DNA from: Burkholderiaceae bacterium
GTDB taxonomy: Bacteria > Pseudomonadota > Gammaproteobacteria > Burkholderiales > Burkholderiaceae_C
NCBI GenBank assembly: GCA_023954035.1
Contig: JAMLIT010000012.1
Location: 1 to 64,000 of the forward strand
DNA length: 64,000 nucleotides
Reading direction: 5' to 3'
Positions within the stretch are counted from its first letter, which is position 1. Every line of letters starts with the position of its first letter. Positions 34,064 through 42,923 of this stretch are shown piece by piece. Both the position numbers and the translations under genes were made by a program. The notes below the pieces were generated by a model. It searched no databases and was not told where the DNA came from. It saw nothing but the letters and a program-made list of their open reading frames with translations.

Positions 34064-35011
34064 TCAGCGGATCGACGCTGCGCGCAGCGCGAGCGCCCCG
34101 TCCAGTCGCAATTGCTCCTGGGGCGTGAAGCTGCGATCGCGCAGTTGCGCCAGGGCTTGGGCGTCGGTCTGGCTCGCCTGCGCACGTGCATAGGCATCGA
34201 GCCGCGTATTCCACTCGCGGTCCTGCGCGTCGAGCTGGGCCAGGCGCTGGGCCGCGTCATCGCCAAAGCGCGCGCTGCGCTCTGCGTAGCGCGTGCGATC
34301 GTCGGTGCCGGCGGCGTTGAAAGCGGCGGTCTGCGCGCCCACGTCGTGCTGCAGCACGCTGTGGGCGCGCTCGGCGCGTTGCTGCGGGTCGAGTTCGTTT
34401 TCAGCGGAGGCAAGTGCCTCCTGGCGCTGCTGCGCCGTCAGAGCCCGGTTGCGTTCGATCTCCAGGCGAGCCAGGGTGTAGCGGTCCAGCGCCTGCTGGT
34501 CAGCAAACAGCGCGTCAAATTCAGATTCATCGAAATACTGGCGGCGCAGCGCGTCGCGCGCCTGCAGCGCGTCGCGCAGGGCCCGTGGGTCGGTGGCGTC
34601 CTGGGGGGGCTGCAGCTCGCCCAGCGCGACGCGGTAGTCCACATAGCGTTCTGCCAGGGCCAGGGCGCGGGTGCTGAGGGCCTCACCAAAGCGCAGCCTC
34701 ACCAGTTCGGCCAGGCGGCGCTTGAGGGCTTGTGGGTCGGGCGCGTCACTGGCCTCCAGCAGCATCGCTTCGAGTTCATCGCGCAACCCCGGTGCGAGCA
34801 AGGGGTCGGCGGCAACGGAGGCCAGCGTCGACACGCCCTGGAGCGCAAGCGGTCTGCCACTGGGCTGCGCTGCGCTTTTCAAGCCCCCAGATGTATGGGC
34901 CGCGCTCTGTGCTACTGATCCCTGATTTTTTGCCGGCACCAGCCACCACGCACCCGCTGCAAGGGCTGCGGCGGCGCCGGTGAAAATCAGCGCGATGGCG
35001 CGCCCATTCAC
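34064..35011 (-). CDS. Lipase chaperone (steric foldase, Lif)
   Basis: 315-residue inner-membrane-anchored periplasmic foldase that folds the secreted lipase encoded immediately upstream. It has an N-terminal membrane anchor (AIALIFTGAAAALAAGAWWLV), a Ser/Ala/Gly-rich variable linker, then long helical domains. The Lif signature is RRQYFDESEFDALF, followed by LARLEIERNRAL. It overlaps the lipase stop by 4 bases (ATGA), so the pair is translationally coupled, as is usual for lipA-lif. Confidence 0.92.
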   Translation of the reverse strand: MNGRAIALIFTGAAAALAAGAWWLVPAKNQGSVAQSAAHTSGGLKSAAQPSGRPLALQGVSTLASVAADPLLAPGLRDELEAMLLEASDAPDPQALKRRLAELVRLRFGEALSTRALALAERYVDYRVALGELQPPQDATDPRALRDALQARDALRRQYFDESEFDALFADQQALDRYTLARLEIERNRALTAQQRQEALASAENELDPQQRAERAHSVLQHDVGAQTAAFNAAGTDDRTRYAERSARFGDDAAQRLAQLDAQDREWNTRLDAYARAQASQTDAQALAQLRDRSFTPQEQLRLDGALALRAASIR

Positions 35012-35946
35012 AGACCGGCGTTCTTCAGGCGGTTGGCGTGCTGGCGGTACAGCGCCACCGGATCCGGCGAGAACCAGTCGCGCAGGCCCACCATCTGGTT
35101 GACCTCGTCCAGATGGTTCTGGCGGTAGTCGCCCAGATGGCGGCCCAGGCGCGCCGAGCAGGCCGACACCAGGCCGTCATTGGCTTCGCCGAACACCAGG
35201 CCGGTCGCAACCAGCGCAGCGTCGCTCGGGTCGAGTACGTTGGTGAGCGTGTTCTTGCCGGTCCAGGAGTAGTAGCGCACGCCAGCCACCTGCTCTGCGC
35301 CGTTGCCGCAGCCGCTGGAGGGAACGCCAGCGCCAAAACGCTGATTGAAGCGTGCCGAACCGGCGGTGGTCAATGAGTCCAGCGCGGCGACGGGCATCTG
35401 CGGCAGGCCGCTGCCGCCCGAAGCCAGGTTGATGAGCGTGACCAGCGCGCCGGCGGCGCCATTGGCCACCGCCTCGCTGACGCTGCCCGCCGGCGCCACG
35501 CCGCGAATGACGTCGGCAAAGCGCGATCCCCGGTTCACGCCGCCCACCGAGGTGACGGAGGCGACGAGCTGGGGCGCCACGCCGGCGACGTAGCGGGCCG
35601 TCGGGCCGCCATGCGAATGGCCGATCAGGTTGACCTTGGGTGCGCCGGTGACCGCCAGGATGTTGCGTACCTGCGCGAGCAGCTGCTCGCCGCGCACTTC
35701 GGTGCTGTTGGCAGCGGAGACCTGGGCCACGTAGACGCTGGCGCCACTCTGACGCAGATTGCTGGGGATGCCATAGAAGTAGTCGACGCCAAAGACCGAA
35801 TCGAAGCCGAACAATCCATGCACCAGGACGATGGGATAACGTGTCTGGGCGTAGTTGCTGGCGGCGGTGGCGGGCAGGGCCGCGGCGAGCAGAACGGCAA
35901 AAGCGAACAGCCAGCGCAGTGGCAACTGGCGGAAGAAAACGTTCAT
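35008..35946 (-). CDS. Secreted triacylglycerol lipase (family I.1/I.2)
   Basis: 312-residue extracellular lipase with a Sec signal (LRWLFAFAVLLAAALPATAA). Mature domain: YPIVLVHGLFGFDS (oxyanion hole), nucleophile Ser in LIGHSHGGPTARYVA, acid Asp in GEANDGLVSACS and His in YRQNHLDEVNQ. Two cysteines (PSSGCGNG, VSACSAR) match the disulfide of Burkholderia/Pseudomonas lipases. Dependent on the adjacent foldase and normally exported by type II secretion. A 13-base inverted repeat lies 23 bases upstream of its start. Confidence 0.93.
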   Translation of the reverse strand: MNVFFRQLPLRWLFAFAVLLAAALPATAASNYAQTRYPIVLVHGLFGFDSVFGVDYFYGIPSNLRQSGASVYVAQVSAANSTEVRGEQLLAQVRNILAVTGAPKVNLIGHSHGGPTARYVAGVAPQLVASVTSVGGVNRGSRFADVIRGVAPAGSVSEAVANGAAGALVTLINLASGGSGLPQMPVAALDSLTTAGSARFNQRFGAGVPSSGCGNGAEQVAGVRYYSWTGKNTLTNVLDPSDAALVATGLVFGEANDGLVSACSARLGRHLGDYRQNHLDEVNQMVGLRDWFSPDPVALYRQHANRLKNAGL

Positions 35947-35969
35947 GGGTGGTCTCCTGGATGTTATGG

Positions 35970-35997
35970 ACAAAAAAGAACGCTCGTTCGTTTTTGT
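35970..35997 (-). promoter_or_regulatory. Candidate operator upstream of the lipase operon
   Basis: ACAAAAAAGAACG (35970-35982) and CGTTCGTTTTTGT (35985-35997) form an inverted repeat with a 2-base centre and one mismatch. The GAACG..CGTTC core resembles TetR-type operators. It lies 24-51 bases upstream of the lipase start, in the probable promoter. No TetR gene is adjacent; an Lrp-type gene starts about 100 bases away. Confidence 0.5.
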
Positions 35998-36098
35998 GAG
36001 GAGAATTATTTATGCAATGGAACGCGCCGCGCATTCGGGGATACCCGCGTTGCCGCGTGTACCGGGCGCGCACCAGCGATTCGATAAAATCCTGCAGG

Positions 36099-36581
36099 AT
36101 GCAGACCCATTACGCACTCGACAAGCTGGATCGCTCCATTTTGCGCTCGCTGCAAGCCAACGGCAGGGAAACCTACGACCTCATCGGCGAGCAGGTGGGC
36201 CTTTCGCCCAGCGCCGTCTTGCGCCGCGTCAAGCGCCTGGAAGAGGCCGGGGTGATCGATCGCTACGTGGCACTGGTCAAGCCGGAATCGGTGGGCCTGG
36301 GGCTGACCGCCTACCTCAACGTGCGGCTTGAAAAGGCGACCGAGAGCCACAAGCGCAATCCCATGGACGTGTTTCGCGCAGCGGTCCAGACCTGGCCCGA
36401 GGTGGTGGAATGTGCTTCGCTGACGGGGGAGATGGACTACTTGCTGCGTGTGGTCGTCGCCGACATGGCACATTACAGCCGCTTCATCATGGAAACGCTG
36501 CTCAAGCACCCCAGCGTCCAGGACTGCAAGACGAGTTTTGTGCTCGACCACGTCAAGGCGACGACGGCCGTCCCCGTCTGA
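36099..36581 (+). CDS. Lrp/AsnC family transcriptional regulator
   Basis: 160-residue regulator with an N-terminal AsnC-type HTH (LDRSILRSLQANGRETYDLIGEQVGLSPSAVLRRVKRLEEAG) and a C-terminal RAM domain (VVECASLTGEMDYLLRVVV). The ligand is probably an amino acid. ATG 36099 is favoured because it gives the family's short N-terminus and follows CTGCAGG; the longer upstream extension is unlike the family. Divergent from the lipase operon with 152 bases between, so it could regulate either side. Confidence 0.88.
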   Translation: MQTHYALDKLDRSILRSLQANGRETYDLIGEQVGLSPSAVLRRVKRLEEAGVIDRYVALVKPESVGLGLTAYLNVRLEKATESHKRNPMDVFRAAVQTWPEVVECASLTGEMDYLLRVVVADMAHYSRFIMETLLKHPSVQDCKTSFVLDHVKATTAVPV

Positions 36582-36722
36582 CTGCGTTTCGGGCCTTTTT
36601 CCTACCCTGAACGTTCAATGCAAGTCCTTGATTTGATTATTTAATTTGGCTTTCGAGTCTAATTTGCTGCATTGCAGCAAAAATGGCTTGGAAAGCGGGG
36701 CCGCAGCGCCTATATTGTCTGC

Positions 36723-37445
36723 ATGACTGAAACCAAAGAACGGCTCAAGACGTCCTGGAATGCCGGCATGGACCGCTTGCTTCCCTCGGCGTCGCTGGCC
36801 TCGGGCGCCTCGCGCAGCCCATTGATGATTCCAATTCGATCGCTCGGCCCCCACCACCGTGAGCGCATTGCGCAGCATTTGCTCCAGCTCGCGCCCGCCG
36901 ACCGCTACCTGCGCTTTGGCTACTCCGCCAGCGACGAGCAGGTGCGCCGCTACGTGGAGCAGCTCGACTTCGAGCGCGACGACATCTTCGGCATCTACAA
37001 CCGTCGCCTCGAACTGATTGCCATGGCGCACCTTGCATTTGCGCCCAGCGAGGCCCTCAGCGAATGCGCGGAATTCGGTGTCTCGGTGCTTGCGCACGCG
37101 CGAGGACGCGGCTACGGCGCGCGTCTGTTCGAGCGTGCTTGCATCCACGCACGCAATGAAGGCGTTCGCATGCTCTTCATCCATGCGCTTTCGGAAAACA
37201 CGCCCATGCTCAACATCGCCCGCTCCGCCGGTGCGGTGGTGCGTCGCGAGGGCTCCGAGTCCGAAGCCTTCCTCGAGCTGGCACCGGCCAGCCTGGACTC
37301 GCGCATGACCGAGGTGGTCGAGCAGCAGTTTGCCGAACTGGACTACCGCTTCAAGCAGCAGGCGCACCAGTTCTGGTCCTTTCTTGGCAGCATGCAGGCG
37401 CTGCGCTGGGGCCCGCCTGGCGACGGGCCTGCGCCGCGCGCCTGA
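36723..37445 (+). CDS. GNAT family N-acetyltransferase
   Basis: 240-residue acetyltransferase-fold protein. An N-terminal extension of ~40 residues precedes RYLRFGYSASDEQVRRYVEQL. The acetyl-CoA site is in FGVSVLAHARGRGYGARLFERA and the later β strand in GVRMLFIHALSENTPMLNIARSAGA. The C-terminal tail (LDYRFKQQAHQFWSFLGSM) is helical. Acceptor unknown. It stands alone between an Lrp gene and corC. Confidence 0.85.
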   Translation: MTETKERLKTSWNAGMDRLLPSASLASGASRSPLMIPIRSLGPHHRERIAQHLLQLAPADRYLRFGYSASDEQVRRYVEQLDFERDDIFGIYNRRLELIAMAHLAFAPSEALSECAEFGVSVLAHARGRGYGARLFERACIHARNEGVRMLFIHALSENTPMLNIARSAGAVVRREGSESEAFLELAPASLDSRMTEVVEQQFAELDYRFKQQAHQFWSFLGSMQALRWGPPGDGPAPRA

Positions 37446-37536
37446 GGAGCGGCCCTGGAGCGGGGCTGGAGCCCTGGCGCGGGCGCCACTACACTAGCGC
37501 TCTGTTTCACTACCGCACGTCCTGCACCCGAAGGCA

Positions 37537-38415
37537 GTGTCAGACCCCCACCCCGCGCGCGCGCTTGACAAGGAAGACAAGCGCAGTTTTCTGCAAAAGC
37601 TCGTCGAGTTCATCCACCCCGGCCCCGATTCCATCGAGGAGTTGGTGGTCATTCTTTCCGAGGCCGAAGACAACGAGTTGATCGGCCCCGAATCGCGCGT
37701 CATGCTCGAGCGCGTGCTGCGCATGGCCGACCGCACCGCCGGCGATGTCATGGTGGCCGCGCCCCGCATGGACCTGCTGGACATCGACGCGCCCATGGAT
37801 GAGGTGCTGCGTGTCGTCATCAACACCGCGCATTCGCGCTTCCCGGTTTACCAGGGCGAGCGCGAGAACATCATTGGTGTGCTGATGGCCAAGGACCTGC
37901 TCAAGCTTCAGCGTGCGCCCGAATTGCACATTCGCACGCTGCTGCGCCCGGCGACCTTCGTTCCCGAAACCAAGGGCCTGAACGATTTGTTGCGCGAGTT
38001 CCGCAGCAACCGCAGCCACCTGGCGGTGGTCATCGACGAGTTCGGCCGCGTGGCCGGACTGGTGACCATCGAAGACGTGCTCGAAGAAATCGTCGGCGAG
38101 ATCGAGGACGAGTTCGACATTCCGGAAGACGAGGGCGACATCTTCGCCCTGGCCGACCGCACCTACCGCGTCAGCGGCGACACGCCGGTCGAGCGCGTCG
38201 CCGAAGCGTTTGGCGTGCCGATTGCCAGCAGCGACCCCGAGGACGAGTTCGAGACCATTGGCGGGCTCATCGCCCACGAAATGGGCCACGTACCCCAGCG
38301 CGGCGAGCATCTGCAATTCTGTGGCCTGCACTTCGTGGTCTTGCACACCAAGGGTGGCGCGGTGCGCTGGTTCAAGGTGACAGGCGCCACGCAAGACCTC
38401 GCTCGGCCCGATTGA
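37537..38415 (+). CDS. corC: CorC/HlyC family CBS-domain protein
   Basis: 292-residue cytoplasmic protein with two CBS domains (from VMVAAPRMDLLDIDAPMDE, with HSRFPVYQGERENIIGVLMAKDLL, and LNDLLREFRSNRSHLAVVIDEFG) followed by the CorC_HlyC domain (EIVGEIEDEFD to VVLHTKGG). Linked in E. coli (YbeX) to magnesium/cobalt efflux and late ribosome maturation. It starts with GTG 37537. The downstream lnt start overlaps its stop by one base (TGATG), matching the conserved corC-lnt pairing. Confidence 0.93.
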   Translation: MSDPHPARALDKEDKRSFLQKLVEFIHPGPDSIEELVVILSEAEDNELIGPESRVMLERVLRMADRTAGDVMVAAPRMDLLDIDAPMDEVLRVVINTAHSRFPVYQGERENIIGVLMAKDLLKLQRAPELHIRTLLRPATFVPETKGLNDLLREFRSNRSHLAVVIDEFGRVAGLVTIEDVLEEIVGEIEDEFDIPEDEGDIFALADRTYRVSGDTPVERVAEAFGVPIASSDPEDEFETIGGLIAHEMGHVPQRGEHLQFCGLHFVVLHTKGGAVRWFKVTGATQDLARPD

Positions 38416-40004
38416 TGCGCGAACCCGGCAGCGCTGCGCGCGCAGGACTCGCGTGCGCCGCGGGGCTGGCGCAAGCAGCGTCGCTCGCCTTGCCGGGCAG
38501 CGGCGCGCCGCTCTGGTGGCTGCAGATTTTGTCGCTCGCGGCGCTTGCGGGGCTGCTGCGATCCACCGCGCAGCCCTTGCGTGGCGCTTTTCTGGCTGGC
38601 CTTTTCGCCACGGCGTGGTTGTGCGGAACCTTCTGGTGGCTTTTCACTTCGCTGCACACCTACGGGGGCCTGCCGGCGCCGCTGGCGGTTCTTTCCGTGC
38701 TGGGACTGGCGCTGTTCCTGGCCTCGTACTACGCGGTTGCGGGCGCGCTCTGCGTGCGGCTGGCGCCGCACTCCCGCCTCGGCGTGGCACTGCTCTTTGC
38801 CGGGCTCTGGCTGTTGGCCGAACTGGCGCGCAACACGCTCTGGACGGGGTTTCCCTGGGGCGCGGGAGGCTACGCCCACGTGGATGGACCGCTCGCGGCC
38901 TTGGCTCGGTGGGTCGGTGTCTACGGCATGGGCTTTGTGGCGGCGCTGCTGGCCATGGGCGTCGCCAGCCTGCGCGCTGCGGATCTGCGGCGAACCTCGG
39001 CCTGGCTGCTGCTGGTCACGCTGGCGGGCGGACTGGCTGCAGCGAGCGGGCTGCGCGAATGCGCGCTCGGCGGCTGCAACGGCGCCGCGATCGCGCGGCA
39101 CGCGCCACTGAGTCTCGCTCTGCTTCAGGGCAACATCCCGCAGGATGAAAAATTCCAAGCGGGCAGCGGCGTCCCGACTGCGCTGGCCTGGTACGCGCGC
39201 CAGCTCGACTCGGCCAGCGCAAGCCTCGTGGTGGCGCCCGAGACGGCACTGCCTTTGCTGCCGGCGCAATTGCCCCCCGGTTACCTGCAGGCCATCGCCC
39301 GGCGCTATGCCCAGGGCGAGCAGGCCGCCCTGGTCGGTATCCCGCTGGGCGACATGCAGGCGGGGTATACCAATTCCGTGCTCGGGTTTGCACCCGGGCA
39401 GACCGCGCCGTATCGCTATGACAAGCACCACCTGGTGCCTTTCGGTGAGTTCATTCCCCCGCTGTTTCGCTGGTTCACCGAGATGATGAACATTCCCCTG
39501 GGCGACTTCGCGCGGGGCCCCTTGGGGCAAGCGGCCTTCCTGTGGCGGGGCGAGCGCATTGCGCCCAACATCTGCTACGAGGACCTTTTTGGCGACGAGA
39601 TCGCTGCGCATTTTCTCGTGCCCGAGCGTGCTCCTACGCTGCTGCTCAATCTGAGCAACATCGGCTGGTTTGGGACCAGCCTGGCCATCGACCAGCACCT
39701 TGCGATCAGCCGCATGCGCGCGCTGGAATTCGAGCGCCCCATGGTGCGCGCCACCAATACCGGCGCCACTGCCGTGATCGACTATCGCGGGCAAGTGACG
39801 CACGTGCTGGCGCGCGCTACGCGCGGCGTCCTGCTGGCGCAGGTCGAGGGGCGGGGTGGCCCCGTGACGCCGTTCGCATGGTGGGCGGCGCGCTGGCGGC
39901 TCGCGCCGTTGTGGGGCCTGGGCACGCTGTGCGTCCTGGGCGCTGTGCTGGCGCGTCGGCGCGCGCACAGGCAGGGTCGAAAGCCTCTCTACAATCGGGT
40001 CTAG
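38415..40004 (+). CDS. lnt: Apolipoprotein N-acyltransferase
   Basis: Inner-membrane enzyme adding the third acyl chain to the N-terminal Cys of lipoproteins. 529 residues: about six N-terminal membrane helices, a periplasmic nitrilase domain and a C-terminal helix. The catalytic triad is visible as Glu in VVAPETALPLL, Lys in YRYDKHHLVPFGEF and Cys in PNICYEDLFGDE. ATG 38415 overlaps the corC stop; a TTG one codon earlier is less likely. Confidence 0.95.
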   Translation: MREPGSAARAGLACAAGLAQAASLALPGSGAPLWWLQILSLAALAGLLRSTAQPLRGAFLAGLFATAWLCGTFWWLFTSLHTYGGLPAPLAVLSVLGLALFLASYYAVAGALCVRLAPHSRLGVALLFAGLWLLAELARNTLWTGFPWGAGGYAHVDGPLAALARWVGVYGMGFVAALLAMGVASLRAADLRRTSAWLLLVTLAGGLAAASGLRECALGGCNGAAIARHAPLSLALLQGNIPQDEKFQAGSGVPTALAWYARQLDSASASLVVAPETALPLLPAQLPPGYLQAIARRYAQGEQAALVGIPLGDMQAGYTNSVLGFAPGQTAPYRYDKHHLVPFGEFIPPLFRWFTEMMNIPLGDFARGPLGQAAFLWRGERIAPNICYEDLFGDEIAAHFLVPERAPTLLLNLSNIGWFGTSLAIDQHLAISRMRALEFERPMVRATNTGATAVIDYRGQVTHVLARATRGVLLAQVEGRGGPVTPFAWWAARWRLAPLWGLGTLCVLGAVLARRRAHRQGRKPLYNRV

Positions 40005-40135
40005 ACGCAATCATCTAGAAATGGCACTTTCCGCCTGTCCTGAAGCGCTTCTCGCGAGCGTCCGGGGCCATCGGGGCGGGGCAGGGCAAACCCACAGAAT
40101 GAGCGCTGCGCGGGCAGCCCTGGAGCAGGACGTAC

Positions 40136-40672
40136 ATGGCAGATTCTTTTTCCTACGAACAGTTGATCGCTTCGGGCGAGGGTCGGCTTTTTTCGCCCGA
40201 CAGCGGTCGCCTGCCGCTGCCACCCATGCTGATGTTCGATCGCATTACGCACATCGACAGCGACGGCGGCGCGCACGGCCTGGGAAGAATCCGCGCGGAA
40301 CTCGACGTGCGTCCCGACCTCTGGTTCTTTGACTGCCATTTCCAGGGCGACCCCGTGATGCCCGGCTGCCTGGGGCTGGACGCCATGTGGCAATTGATCG
40401 GCTTTTATCTGACGTGGCTGCAACTGCCCGGCAAAGGCCGTGCGCTCGGGGCGGGCGAGGTCAAATTCACCGGCGAAGTGGGTCCCGAGGTGAAGCTTGT
40501 CACCTACGAGATCGACATCAAGCGCGTCATCAAGCGCAAGCTTGTCATGGCCATCGGCGACGCCCGCCTGCTCGCGGATGGCCAGGAAATCTACGTAGCC
40601 AGCGACCTGCGCGTCGGCCTGTTCAAGAAGGACGACGCGCCCGCCGCTGCGAATGCAGGAGAAACTCCATGA
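40136..40672 (+). CDS. fabA: 3-hydroxydecanoyl-ACP dehydratase/isomerase
   Basis: Hot-dog-fold enzyme that dehydrates 3-hydroxydecanoyl-ACP and isomerises it to the cis-3 form, the branch point for unsaturated fatty acids. 178 residues. The catalytic His and Asp are in [14 protein letters not shown] and [13 protein letters not shown]. It overlaps fabB by 4 bases (ATGA). Together FabA and FabB form the anaerobic unsaturated fatty acid pathway. Confidence 0.96.
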   Translation: MADSFSYEQLIASGEGRLFSPDSGRLPLPPMLMFDRITHIDSDGGAHGLGRIRAELDVRPDLWFFDCHFQGDPVMPGCLGLDAMWQLIGFYLTWLQLPGKGRALGAGEVKFTGEVGPEVKLVTYEIDIKRVIKRKLVMAIGDARLLADGQEIYVASDLRVGLFKKDDAPAAANAGETP

Positions 40673-41886
40673 AACGGGTGGTGATCACGGGCGCGGGCAT
40701 CGTCTCGTGCATTGGCAACGACAAGGCATCGGTCACGCAGTCGTTGCGCGAGAGCCGCTCGGGCATTCGCGCCATGCCAAAGTTTGCCGAAATGGGCCTG
40801 CGCAGCCAGGTGGCCGGAGTGCCGCAGATCGACCTGGAAGCCTTGATCGACCGCAAGCAACTGCGTTTCATGGGGGACGCGGCGGCGTACGCGCACATTT
40901 CGCTGGCCAACGCCATCGATGAAGCCGGCCTGCCGCCGGAAAGGGTCTCGCACCCGCGCACGGGTCTCATCATGGGATCGGGGGGGGGCTCGCCCGCCAA
41001 CCAGATCGAGTCGGCCGACATCCTGCGGACCAAGGGCATTCGCCGCGTCGGGCCGTACCAGGTGACGCGCTGCATGAGTTCCACGGTGTCGGCCTGCCTG
41101 TCGACCAACTTTGCCATCAAGGGAATCAACTACTCCATCACCTCGGCGTGCAGCACCTCGGCGCATTGCATAGGCGCGGCGGCCCAGCAAATCGCCTGGG
41201 GCATGCAGGACGTGATGTTTGCCGGCGGCGGCGAGGAAGTCACCTGGGGCATGGGCATGCTGTTTGACGCCATGGGCGCCATGTCGAGTGCCTACAACGC
41301 CACGCCGGAGAAGGCCTCGCGTGCCTACGACGCGAACCGCGACGGCTTCGTGCTCTCGGGCGGCGGCGGTGCCGTAGTGCTGGAGAGCCTGGAGCACGCG
41401 CAGGCGCGCGGCGCCACCATTCTGGGTGAAATCGTGGGTTTTGGCGCCACATCCGACGGTGCCGACATGGTGGCACCCTCAGGTGAAGGAGCCATTGCCT
41501 GCATGCAGCAGGCGATTGCCGGGCTGGACCAGCCCATCGACTACATCAACACCCACGGCACCTCCACACCCGTGGGCGACGTGCCTGAGCTGCGCGCCAT
41601 CAAGGCCGTGTTTGGCGACGCGATTCCGCGCTTCTCGTCCACCAAATCGCTCACCGGCCACTCGCTGGGCGCGACCGGCGTGCAGGAAGCCATCTATTGC
41701 CTGCTGATGCTGCAACAAGGCTTCATTGCCGGCTCGGCCAACATTGAAACGCTGGACCCCGCCGCCGAAGGCATGCCACTCGTGCGCACCACGGTCGACG
41801 CGCCGATTCGGACTGCGCTCTCGAACAGCTTTGGTTTTGGTGGCACCAACGCCAGCCTGGTGCTGCGGCGCTGGGACGGCGCCTGA
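40669..41886 (+). CDS. fabB: Beta-ketoacyl-ACP synthase I
   Basis: Condensing enzyme that elongates cis-3-decenoyl-ACP and saturated chains. 405 residues, with the Cys-His-His triad in [22 protein letters not shown] and [12 protein letters not shown], and the C-terminal [15 protein letters not shown]. Translationally coupled to fabA. A 111-base gap separates it from glyQ, which has its own likely promoter. Confidence 0.96.
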   Translation: MKRVVITGAGIVSCIGNDKASVTQSLRESRSGIRAMPKFAEMGLRSQVAGVPQIDLEALIDRKQLRFMGDAAAYAHISLANAIDEAGLPPERVSHPRTGLIMGSGGGSPANQIESADILRTKGIRRVGPYQVTRCMSSTVSACLSTNFAIKGINYSITSACSTSAHCIGAAAQQIAWGMQDVMFAGGGEEVTWGMGMLFDAMGAMSSAYNATPEKASRAYDANRDGFVLSGGGGAVVLESLEHAQARGATILGEIVGFGATSDGADMVAPSGEGAIACMQQAIAGLDQPIDYINTHGTSTPVGDVPELRAIKAVFGDAIPRFSSTKSLTGHSLGATGVQEAIYCLLMLQQGFIAGSANIETLDPAAEGMPLVRTTVDAPIRTALSNSFGFGGTNASLVLRRWDGA

Positions 41887-41997
41887 TCGCCGGGCCGCCC
41901 GGGCCCTGCGTAAAATCAAGGGCTTGCGCGCCGCTCTGGCGTGCCAAGGGCCTGGCCCCACTTTTTCTCGCGCGGCCCGCGCCGCGCAGCACCCCCC

Positions 41998-42903
41998 ATG
42001 TTGACCTTCCAGCAAATCATTCTCAAGCTCCAGTCGTACTGGGACGCGCAAGGCTGCGCGCTGTTGCAGCCCATCGACATGGAAGTGGGCGCTGGCACGT
42101 CGCATACCGCGACTTTTTTGCGCGCCATCGGCCCCGAACCCTGGAAGGCCGCCTACGTGCAACCCAGCCGCCGCCCCAAGGACGGCCGCTACGGCGAGAA
42201 CCCCAACCGCCTGCAGCACTACTACCAATACCAGGTGGTCTTGAAGCCCGCGCCCAGCAACATCCTGGAGCTTTACCTCGGTTCGCTCGAAGCTCTGGGT
42301 TTTGATTTGAAGCAAAACGACATCCGCTTTGTCGAAGACGACTGGGAAAATCCCACGCTGGGCGCCTGGGGCCTGGGCTGGGAGGTCTGGCTCAATGGCA
42401 TGGAGGTGACGCAGTTCACCTACTTCCAGCAGGTCGGCGGCATCGACTGCAAGCCCGCCACGGGCGAGATCACCTACGGCCTGGAGCGCCTGGCCATGTA
42501 CCTGCAGGGCGTGGACAACGTCTACAACCTCAAGTGGACCGACACGCTGAGCTACGGTGACGTGTACAAGCAAAACGAGGTGGAGCAGTCCACCTACAAC
42601 TTCGAGCACAGCGACGCGGACTTTCTGTTCACCGCCTTCAATGCGCACGAAAAGCAGGCCAAGCACCTGATGGAGCAGCAGCTCGCGCTGCCCGCCTACG
42701 AGCAGGTGCTCAAGGCTGCGCACAGCTTCAACCTGCTGGATGCGCGCGGCGCCATCAGCGTGACCGAGCGCGCGGCCTACATCGGCCGCATCCGCAACCT
42801 GGCGCGCAGCGTGGCGCAGAGCTACTACGACAGCCGCGAGCGCCTGGGCTTCCCCATGGCTCCCCGCGAGTGGGTGGACCAGATGGTCAAAAAGGCCGCG
42901 TGA
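41998..42903 (+). CDS. glyQ: Glycine-tRNA ligase alpha subunit
   Basis: Catalytic subunit of the heterotetrameric bacterial glycyl-tRNA synthetase. 301 residues, standard. Class II motifs: [53 protein letters not shown] (motif 2) and [14 protein letters not shown] (motif 3). The beta subunit gene follows after 20 bases. Confidence 0.97.
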   Translation: MLTFQQIILKLQSYWDAQGCALLQPIDMEVGAGTSHTATFLRAIGPEPWKAAYVQPSRRPKDGRYGENPNRLQHYYQYQVVLKPAPSNILELYLGSLEALGFDLKQNDIRFVEDDWENPTLGAWGLGWEVWLNGMEVTQFTYFQQVGGIDCKPATGEITYGLERLAMYLQGVDNVYNLKWTDTLSYGDVYKQNEVEQSTYNFEHSDADFLFTAFNAHEKQAKHLMEQQLALPAYEQVLKAAHSFNLLDARGAISVTERAAYIGRIRNLARSVAQSYYDSRERLGFPMAPREWVDQMVKKAA

Positions 42904-42923
42904 ACGAGCGAAAGAACAAGAAC

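Noticed and set aside
40001-40018. TCTAGA...TCTAGA repeat at the lnt stop as a regulatory site
   Set aside because: Two 6-base palindromes 8 bases apart are too weak to support a function, and no gene starts close enough to need an operator there.
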